Origin: Quadrisphaera sp. INWT6
Lineage (GTDB): Bacteria; Actinomycetota; Actinomycetes; Actinomycetales; Quadrisphaeraceae
Length of the DNA stretch: 64,000 nucleotides
Direction of reading: 5' to 3'
Assembly (NCBI RefSeq): GCF_015390235.1
Contig: NZ_VUOH01000002.1
Coordinates: forward strand, 124,001-188,000
Below the pieces are notes generated by a model. That model did no database searches, was not told where the DNA came from, and saw nothing but the letters and a program-made list of their open reading frames with translations. Within the stretch, counting starts at the first letter, position 1. The number at the start of each line of letters is the position of its first letter. Below, piece after piece: positions 59,015 to 64,000 of this stretch. The position numbers were made by a program, and so were the translations under genes.

Positions 59015-59788
59015 TCAGGACCCGCTGCTGGAGACCTGCTGGGTGATCCTGTCGATCAGCGCCTCGAGCGACTCCTCGAACTCCCTCAGCGACTCGTCCT
59101 GCGACAGCAGCGGCCCCAGGCGCTCCACCACGGGCGCGTCGCGCAGCCCGTGCTCGGGGACCTCCTCCTCGACGAGGTCGAGCGGGCCCACCGCCCCACC
59201 GCGGTGGGAGACCTCCAGCAGCAGGTTGCCGAGCAGGAAGCTGGTGAAGGCGCGGTAGACCGCCACGGCCTGCTCGTCGCTGAAGCCCTCCGCGAGCAGG
59301 CCGGAGAGGAACTTCTCCACCCAGCGGATCGAGCGCAGCGGCGGCCGCAGCCAGGGCGCCTCAGGAGGTGTCGAGGCGATGAGCGGGAACGCCTTGGGGT
59401 GCGCGATGGCCACCCGCCGCACCCCGTGCGCCATCCGCTGGAGGAAGTCCTGCCACCCGTGCTCCGGGGTGCTGAGCACGTCCTCGTCGAGGTCGAGCTG
59501 GGCCACCAGGGTGTCGACCACGCCGTCGAGGAGGTCCTCGCGGCCGGGCACGTACCGGTACAGCGACATGGCCTCGACGCTGAGCACCGCCCCGAGCTTG
59601 CGCATCGTCAGCGCCGAGACGCCCTCGGCGTCGATGAAGTCCAGCGCGGCACCGAGGATGCGCTCCCGGCTGAGGGGGATGCGCGCGGAGGGCATCTCGC
59701 GGCCCTGGACCGCGAGCACGTCGGCATCGGGCACGGGCCCACCGCCGGCGACGGGTGCGGCGGCGTCGCTGCCGGGAGTCGTGGTCAC
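59015..59788 (-). CDS. TetR-family regulator with TetR_C-type ligand domain
   Basis: A 257-residue regulator. The helix-turn-helix follows a 35-residue flexible lead: LSRERILGAALDFIDAEGVSALTMRKLGAVLSVEAMSLYRYVPGREDLLDGVVD. It matches the TetR class rather than AcrR. The C-terminal domain (HGVRRVAIAHPKAFPLIAST, WVEKFLSGLLAEGFSDEQAV) resembles the TetR_C ligand pocket. Nearby 13-15-base palindromes are candidate binding sites, one before the downstream gene and one before the Asp23 operon. The inducer is unknown. Confidence 0.92.
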   Translation of the reverse strand: MTTTPGSDAAAPVAGGGPVPDADVLAVQGREMPSARIPLSRERILGAALDFIDAEGVSALTMRKLGAVLSVEAMSLYRYVPGREDLLDGVVDTLVAQLDLDEDVLSTPEHGWQDFLQRMAHGVRRVAIAHPKAFPLIASTPPEAPWLRPPLRSIRWVEKFLSGLLAEGFSDEQAVAVYRAFTSFLLGNLLLEVSHRGGAVGPLDLVEEEVPEHGLRDAPVVERLGPLLSQDESLREFEESLEALIDRITQQVSSSGS

Positions 59789-59870
59789 GGGTCGAGACTT
59801 CCACCCGCAGCCGACCCGCGCAGACCCGGCACCGCCGGTCGTGGCAGCGGTCGCGCTGCGCCCGCGGGCG

Positions 59871-60326
59871 TCACGAGACGGACCTGACGATCTCCAGGAC
59901 CGTCGGCCAGACGTCGCGGGCGCGGTCGGCCGCGGCGAACCCGGTCGCGACCAGCGGCCAGACGCAGCCGGCGGCGGAGACGAGCCAGGCGAGGCCGGCG
60001 AGGACCCACGCGAGCGCCGTGCGCCGCGCGCGCCAGGCCACCACGAGCAGGACCGCCGCCAGCGCGAGGCCGAGGAGCACGCCGACGGTGCTGCTGATGA
60101 CGGGGACGTCGACGACGGGTCCGGTGCCGGCGGCGGCGCCCACGAGGCCGGTCACCGGCCCCAGGACGAAGAGGGCGTTCAGGACGACCAGCACCGCGCC
60201 GACGACGACGGCGACCAGCGGTCCGGACGAGCCCCGGGAGGTCCGGTGGCGCGAGCCGCGGACCCCGATGAGGCGGGGCAGGGACCGGGGTGTGGAGCGG
60301 GAGCGGTGCACGACGACTCCTGGCAC
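59871..60326 (-). CDS. Hypothetical membrane protein
   Basis: About 151 residues. A basic N-terminus is followed by three or four hydrophobic helices (PLVAVVVGAVLVVLNALFVL, STVGVLLGLALAAVLLVVAW, ALAWVLAGLAWLVSAAGCVW). The family is not recognised. GTG at 60326 or GTG at 60311 may start it. It is divergent from the Asp23 operon across 171 bases that contain one candidate TetR operator, so it may share its control. Confidence 0.6.
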   Translation of the reverse strand: MPGVVVHRSRSTPRSLPRLIGVRGSRHRTSRGSSGPLVAVVVGAVLVVLNALFVLGPVTGLVGAAAGTGPVVDVPVISSTVGVLLGLALAAVLLVVAWRARRTALAWVLAGLAWLVSAAGCVWPLVATGFAAADRARDVWPTVLEIVRSVS

Positions 60327-60438
60327 TCGGGCGCCGCCACGGCGGAGGCGCGCACCGGCTGTCTACCCGCGGACGATCACTGCAGCCACCCGGGTGCTGC
60401 CTCCCGAAGTGGTGCCGGTTTCAACTCGCCGATCTACC

Positions 60439-60451
60439 CTTGCGGTGTAAG
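60439..60451. promoter_or_regulatory. Candidate TetR operator before the Asp23 operon
   Basis: CTTGCGGTGTAAG, the reverse of CTTACACCGCAAG, differs at one position from the core of the palindrome at 58975-58989. It lies 47 bases upstream of the first Asp23 gene start and next to TACCCT, a possible -10 box. Confidence 0.5.
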
Positions 60452-60497
60452 TCTCCTCACCGCGGCGCACTCGGCGCCGCCTCGTGAAGGAGCTGCG

Positions 60498-60965
60498 ATG
60501 TCGAACACCACCGCTTCCGCCACCCCGGCCACGGTCGCGAAGACCTCCTCGAGCAGCAGCTCGCTGGCCTCGACCCAGGGCTCCACCACCATCGCCGACA
60601 CCGTCGTGTCGAAGATCGCCGGCATCGCCACCCGCGAGGTGCGCGGCGTCCACAACCTCGGCGGCGGAGCCTCCCGCGCCGTCGGCGCGCTGCGCGAGCG
60701 CATCCCCGGCGCCTCCACCAACCACTCCCAGGGCGTGTCCGTCGAGGTCGGCGAGAAGCAGGCCGCCATCGACATCGACCTGATCGCCGAGTACGGCGTC
60801 GCCATCGCCGACCTCGCCGCCGGCGTCCGCCGCAACGTCATCGCCGCCGTGGAGCGCATGACCGGCCTCGAGGTGACCGAGGTCAACATCGACGTCAACG
60901 ACGTCTACATCCCCTCCGAGGACGACGGCGCCGACCAGCCGGCCGAGAAGCCGCGCGTCCAGTGA
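60498..60965 (+). CDS. Asp23/Gls24-family envelope stress protein
   Basis: A 155-residue protein. A Ser/Thr-rich lead of about 30 residues is followed by the Asp23 domain: TIADTVVSKIAGIATREVRGVHNLGG, QAAIDIDLIAEYGVAIADLAAGVRRNVIAAVERMTGLEVTEVNIDVNDVYI. Asp23 proteins coat the inner face of the membrane, held there by AmaP, and respond to cell-wall stress. ATG at 60498 is preceded by AAGGAG. It is the first of six genes in this operon and overlaps the next by GTGA. Confidence 0.93.
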   Translation: MSNTTASATPATVAKTSSSSSSLASTQGSTTIADTVVSKIAGIATREVRGVHNLGGGASRAVGALRERIPGASTNHSQGVSVEVGEKQAAIDIDLIAEYGVAIADLAAGVRRNVIAAVERMTGLEVTEVNIDVNDVYIPSEDDGADQPAEKPRVQ

Positions 60966-61303
60966 CCTCCGTCGACCAGCTCGGCGCGGCCGACCCGGCG
61001 CAGGAGCCGCAGCCGGTCGACGTCGTCGTGAGCACCGTCCTCGCCGTCCCGGGCGTGGCCTCGCTGAGCGCGGGCCCGGCGGGGACGGCCGCCACGCTGC
61101 TCCCCGGTCGCCGCGTCGACGGCGTCGCCCTGCGTGCCGACGGCACGCAGGTCCACATCGCCGTCCAGTACGGCGTCGACGTCCGCGAGACCGCTGAGGC
61201 GGTCCGCGTCGCCGTCACCGCGCTGGAGCCCCTGGCCCCCGTGCCGGTGACCGTCCGCGTCGAGGACGTCTACGCCGCACCGACCGGCCCAGCCCGCCCC
61301 TGA
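60962..61303 (+). CDS. Second Asp23-like protein
   Basis: A 113-residue divergent Asp23-type domain: VVVSTVLAVPGVASLSAGPAG, VHIAVQYGVDVRETAEAVRVAVTALEPLAPVPVTVRVEDVYA. The ending VRVEDVYA parallels VNIDVNDVYI in the gene before it, so the two are paralogues. GTG at 60962 overlaps the previous stop by four bases. A strong hairpin follows the stop. Confidence 0.85.
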   Translation: MTSVDQLGAADPAQEPQPVDVVVSTVLAVPGVASLSAGPAGTAATLLPGRRVDGVALRADGTQVHIAVQYGVDVRETAEAVRVAVTALEPLAPVPVTVRVEDVYAAPTGPARP

Positions 61304-61310
61304 CCGGGCT

Positions 61311-61343
61311 GCGGGGTCCGGCGGCGCCGCCGCCGGACCCCGC
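61311..61343. terminator. Perfect 15-pair hairpin inside the Asp23 operon
   Basis: Arms at 61311-61325 and 61329-61343 are exact reverse complements with a 3-base loop, 7 bases after the second Asp23 gene. It would either end transcription of the first two genes or divide the operon into differently expressed parts. Confidence 0.65.
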
Positions 61344-61400
61344 ACCGCACCACCCCCTCGCGGGCCGACACCAGGCCCGCCCCACAGCCCGGAGGAACTC

Positions 61401-61592
61401 ATGAGCACCGCCGTCCCCCCCACCTGGATCGGTGTCGTCGTCGCCCTGCTGCTGGCCCTGGCCGGCGTCGCCGGCGGTTTCGGCGGCTTCTGCTTCGCCC
61501 TCGTGCTCGGCGCCGTCGGCTACCTGGTCGGCGCTCAGGCGGAGGGCAAGATCGACGTCCTCGGCGCCCTGAGCGGCCGCGGCCGTGGCTGA
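61401..61592 (+). CDS. Small two-helix membrane protein (DUF2273-like)
   Basis: A 63-residue protein with two helices (WIGVVVALLLALAGVAGGFG and GFCFALVLGAVGYLVGAQ) and a short tail with GKIDVLGALSGR. Size and place match the DUF2273 proteins found beside AmaP and Asp23. ATG at 61401 follows GGAGGA. It overlaps the next gene by 8 bases. Confidence 0.8.
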   Translation: MSTAVPPTWIGVVVALLLALAGVAGGFGGFCFALVLGAVGYLVGAQAEGKIDVLGALSGRGRG

Positions 61593-61980
61593 GACCGCCA
61601 GCGCCGCCGAGCAGCGCCTGGCGGCCCCCGAGCAGCGCGGGTCGCTGCACGTCGCTGACAAGGTGGTCGTCGCCATCGCCCGGGCCGCCGCGCTCGGCGT
61701 CCCCGGCGTTGCCCCCGCCTCGGCCACGTCGGGCCTGATCTCCTCGGCCATCGGCCGCGACCTGCCGCGCGCGAGCGCGAAGGTGGCGGGCTCACGGGCC
61801 CGCCTGGAGATCGAGGTCGCCTCGGTGTGGCCCCACCCCGCGGCCCGCGTGGCCGCCGACGTCCGCCAGGCCGTCACCTCCCAGCTGGCCCGTCTCGCAG
61901 CGGTCCAGGCAGACGCGGTCAGCGTCACCGTCGACGCGGTGGTCCGCACCTCCGCCCCCGAGCGAGAGAGGGTCCGATGA
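61585..61980 (+). CDS. Third Asp23/Gls24-family protein
   Basis: A 131-residue Asp23-type protein: SLHVADKVVVAIARAAALGVPGVAPAS, ARLEIEVASVWPHPAARVAADVRQAVTSQLARLAAVQADAVSVTVDAVV. GTG at 61585 lies within the end of the preceding gene, and the stop overlaps the next ATG. It is a third, distinct copy of the family in this operon. Confidence 0.88.
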   Translation: MAETASAAEQRLAAPEQRGSLHVADKVVVAIARAAALGVPGVAPASATSGLISSAIGRDLPRASAKVAGSRARLEIEVASVWPHPAARVAADVRQAVTSQLARLAAVQADAVSVTVDAVVRTSAPERERVR

Positions 61981-62555
61981 CCACCACCACCCCGGGCCGC
62001 CACGCGGCGGCGCAGGGCCGCGCACCGCTGCCCTCGGCAGGGCTCCCCACCGGCGCCGGCACCATCGGATGGCTAGGGCCGCTGCTCGCGGTCCTGCTCG
62101 TCGGTGTCGCCGTCGTGCTCGGCCAGGACGCCTGGGTCCGGCTCAACGGCGGCAGCACCACCTGGCTCGGCACCGCCGCGTCCGGGCTCGACGGGCTGGC
62201 GCCCGCGCCGTGGATGGCCGCCGTCGGCGTCGTCCTGGTGCTCGTGGGGCTGTGGCTCGTGCTGAAGGCCTTCGGCCGCCGCACGCGCGACGCGCTCGCC
62301 CTGCGCGGCAGCAGCGGCGCGCACCTCACCACCGGCGACGTCGCGCGCCTGGTGACGGGCGCGGCGAACCAGGTCGACGGCGTGCTCGACGCCAAGACCA
62401 GCGCGTCGCGCCGCAGCGCGACGCTGTCGATCACCACCACCGGCACGCCCGGCACCGAGTCCCAGGCGCAGCAGGCGGCCGAGCGGGCGCTGTCGGCGCT
62501 GGCCAGCCCCCCGCGCGTCCGCGTGCGCGCCACCACCACTGGAGACCCCTCGTGA
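61977..62555 (+). CDS. DUF6286-type membrane protein of the Asp23 cluster
   Basis: A 192-residue protein. Two helices (WLGPLLAVLLVGVAVVLGQDAWV and WMAAVGVVLVLVGLWLVLKAF) precede a soluble AmaP/Asp23-like domain (LTTGDVARLVTGAANQVDGVLDAKTSASRRSATLSITTTG). DUF6286 proteins are found only in such actinobacterial clusters. ATG at 61977 and the GTG of the following gene both overlap neighbours by four bases. It probably anchors Asp23 proteins to the membrane. Confidence 0.82.
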   Translation: MTTTTPGRHAAAQGRAPLPSAGLPTGAGTIGWLGPLLAVLLVGVAVVLGQDAWVRLNGGSTTWLGTAASGLDGLAPAPWMAAVGVVLVLVGLWLVLKAFGRRTRDALALRGSSGAHLTTGDVARLVTGAANQVDGVLDAKTSASRRSATLSITTTGTPGTESQAQQAAERALSALASPPRVRVRATTTGDPS

Positions 62556-63136
62556 GCCGTCGCGTCCTCGGCCTGGACCGCTTCCTGGCCCTGCTGCTCG
62601 GCCTGGTCCTCATCGCCCTCGGCGCAGCCGTCGGCGCCTGGGGCCTCGGCCAGCTCACCCGCGTGTGGCCGTCCGCCCCCGGGCAGGTCAGCACCGGTCC
62701 GGTGACGAACGCCCTCGGGGCCTCGTGGTGGGCCGGCGCGGCCGCCGCGGGCGCCGTCGTCCTCGGCCTGCTCGGGCTGTGGTGGCTGCTGGCGCACGTC
62801 CCGCGCCGCTCCACCGGCGGACCGCTGCGCCTGAGCGGCTCCGACCGCTCCGGCGCGCTGTCGGTGGACGGCAGCGCCGCGGCGCAGACCGCCGCCGAGG
62901 TGCTCGCCGAGACCCCGGGCGTGCGCTCGGCCTCCGGCAAGGTCGTCTCCGACCGGGGCCAGCTCGTCGCCGAGATCTCCGTCACCGCCGAGCCGTCGGT
63001 CGACCTGACCGAGCTGGCCGAGGCCGTCGAGCGCACCACCGCCGACCTCAACACCGTGCTGGGCCGCTCGGACCTGCGCGGCCGCGTGGCCGTGCACATC
63101 GCGCGGCGCGAGCGCAGCCAGCCCCGCGTGCGCTGA
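62552..63136 (+). CDS. amaP: AmaP-like membrane anchor protein
   Basis: A 194-residue protein of AmaP shape: two N-terminal helices (LDRFLALLLGLVLIALGAAVGAW and WWAGAAAAGAVVLGLLGLWWLLAHV) with a loop, then a cytoplasmic domain (LRLSGSDRSGALSVDGSAAAQTAAEVL, LVAEISVTAEPSVDLTELAEAVERT). AmaP holds Asp23 at the membrane in Gram-positives. GTG at 62552 overlaps the DUF6286 stop by GTGA. It is the last gene of the stress cluster before the aquaporin. Confidence 0.85.
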   Translation: MSRRVLGLDRFLALLLGLVLIALGAAVGAWGLGQLTRVWPSAPGQVSTGPVTNALGASWWAGAAAAGAVVLGLLGLWWLLAHVPRRSTGGPLRLSGSDRSGALSVDGSAAAQTAAEVLAETPGVRSASGKVVSDRGQLVAEISVTAEPSVDLTELAEAVERTTADLNTVLGRSDLRGRVAVHIARRERSQPRVR

Positions 63137-63187
63137 CCGGCTCGACCGGTCCGTCGCCCACCCCTCGACACGCCCCCTGGAGGAGCC

Positions 63188-64000
63188 GTGGCCCCGCCCA
63201 CCCCGCGCTCCGGCTCCCGCCGGAACGAACGACCCCCTTCCGCCGCCGCCACCACCGCCTCGGCACCGGCTGACGCTCCCGTCGGCACCGCCCAGGCCCT
63301 GCTCGCCGAGTTCGCCGGCACCTTCGTGCTGGTCTTCGGCGGCTGCGGCGCAGCCGTCCTGGCCGCGGCGACCACCACCACCGACGGCACCGAGGTCGGC
63401 ATCGGCTACCTCGGCGTCGCCCTCGCCTTCGGCCTGACGGTCTTCGTCATGGCCTGGGCGGTGGGGCCGCTGTCGGGCGGGCACTTCAACCCGGCCGTCA
63501 CCGTGGGCCTGGCCACCGCCGGCCGCTTCGCCTGGCGCAAGGCCCCCGCCTACGTCGTCACCCAGGTCGTCGCGGCGGTCGTCGCGGCGGCGGTGCTCTA
63601 CGCCGTCGCCTCCGACCGTCCCGGCTTCGACGCCGTCACCTCGGGCTTCGCCACCAACGGCTACGGCGACCGGTCCCCGGCCGGCTACGGCGTGGCCGCC
63701 GCGATCATCATCGAGGTGCTGCTCACCGCGGTCTTCCTCGTGGTCATCCTCGGCGCCACCAGCGACCGCGCCCCCAAGGGCCTCGGCCCGGTGGCCATCG
63801 GCCTGGCGCTGACGCTGATCCACCTCATCTCGATCCCGGTGACCAACACCTCGGTCAACCCGGCCCGCTCCATCGGCCCCGCGCTCTTCGCCGGCCAGGG
63901 AGCGGTCGAGCAGCTGTGGCTGTTCGTCCTCGCTCCCCTCGCGGGCGCGGTCATCGCGGGCGTCCTGTACTCCCGCGTGCTCGACCCGGTCCGCGCGACC
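63188..64000 (+). CDS. aqpZ: Aquaporin / MIP-family channel, 3' end cut by window
   Basis: Two hundred seventy-one codons to the window edge, no stop yet. It has six helices and both NPA boxes, [13 protein letters not shown] near residue 100 and [15 protein letters not shown] near residue 220, with a 30-residue basic and Ala-rich lead. Residues around the second box resemble AqpZ, a water channel, rather than the glycerol facilitator GlpF. GTG at 63188 has GGAG just upstream. It follows the Asp23 operon by 51 bases and may be part of the same envelope or osmotic response. Confidence 0.92.
   Translation, partial: MAPPTPRSGSRRNERPPSAAATTASAPADAPVGTAQALLAEFAGTFVLVFGGCGAAVLAAATTTTDGTEVGIGYLGVALAFGLTVFVMAWAVGPLSGGHFNPAVTVGLATAGRFAWRKAPAYVVTQVVAAVVAAAVLYAVASDRPGFDAVTSGFATNGYGDRSPAGYGVAAAIIIEVLLTAVFLVVILGATSDRAPKGLGPVAIGLALTLIHLISIPVTNTSVNPARSIGPALFAGQGAVEQLWLFVLAPLAGAVIAGVLYSRVLDPVRAT

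Overview
The window comes from a very GC-rich actinobacterium. Codon third positions are almost all G or C, GTG starts are frequent, and gene joins of the ATGA/GTGA type are everywhere. Envelope genes, Asp23 paralogues and an actinobacterial SAM-IV riboswitch fit this. A Kineococcus/Quadrisphaera-like lineage is a guess, not something the sequence proves. No tRNA, rRNA, CRISPR array, prophage or insertion sequence was seen.

Layout. 1-12.3 kb: a cut hypothetical gene; a MarR regulator divergent from an MmpL exporter; two polyprenol-type glycosyltransferase genes separated by palindrome-rich DNA; a two-component system; an anchored Gln/Gly-rich protein; an MFS carrier. 12.4-16.2 kb: a tightly overlapped minus-strand operon of small exported protein, ApbE flavin transferase, haem-b membrane protein, NuoF-like flavoprotein and ferredoxin. 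This is a probable trans-membrane electron-transfer module. 16.5-21.1 kb: a repeat protein, quinate/shikimate dehydrogenase, DHA2 exporter and amino-acid permease. 21.1-25.9 kb: a tetronate (threonate/erythronate) catabolic operon with its GntR regulator. 26-34 kb: VIT1 and Kup ion transport, a chemoreceptor, agmatine deiminase and a three-gene membrane stress operon.

34-49.2 kb is a rhamnose regulon: ABC importer, LacI regulator, MFS carrier, GH78 rhamnosidase, then rhaI, rhaD, rhaB and lldD. TGAAACGTTTCA palindromes lie at each promoter. Together these would free rhamnose from glycans, import it and take it to DHAP and pyruvate. rhaD, rhaB and lldD carry four single-base frame disruptions in 4 kb, and an orphan LacI-type helix-turn-helix ORF sits between rhaI and rhaD.

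49.2-55.7 kb: a CsbD stress gene, then a minus-strand operon of four luciferase-like monooxygenases, an OsmC protein and a GNAT, headed by a SAM-IV riboswitch. This suggests organosulfur use controlled by methionine/SAM status. 55.7-64 kb: duplicated repeats, an SDR lacking its catalytic residues, a STAS protein, a coiled-coil protein, a TetR regulator with candidate operators, an Asp23/AmaP envelope-stress cluster and an aquaporin cut by the window end.

The least ordinary items are the SAM-IV/LLM operon, the ApbE-haem b-NuoF-ferredoxin operon, the family of intergenic palindromes built on CCATGATCACGG, and the cluster of frameshifts.
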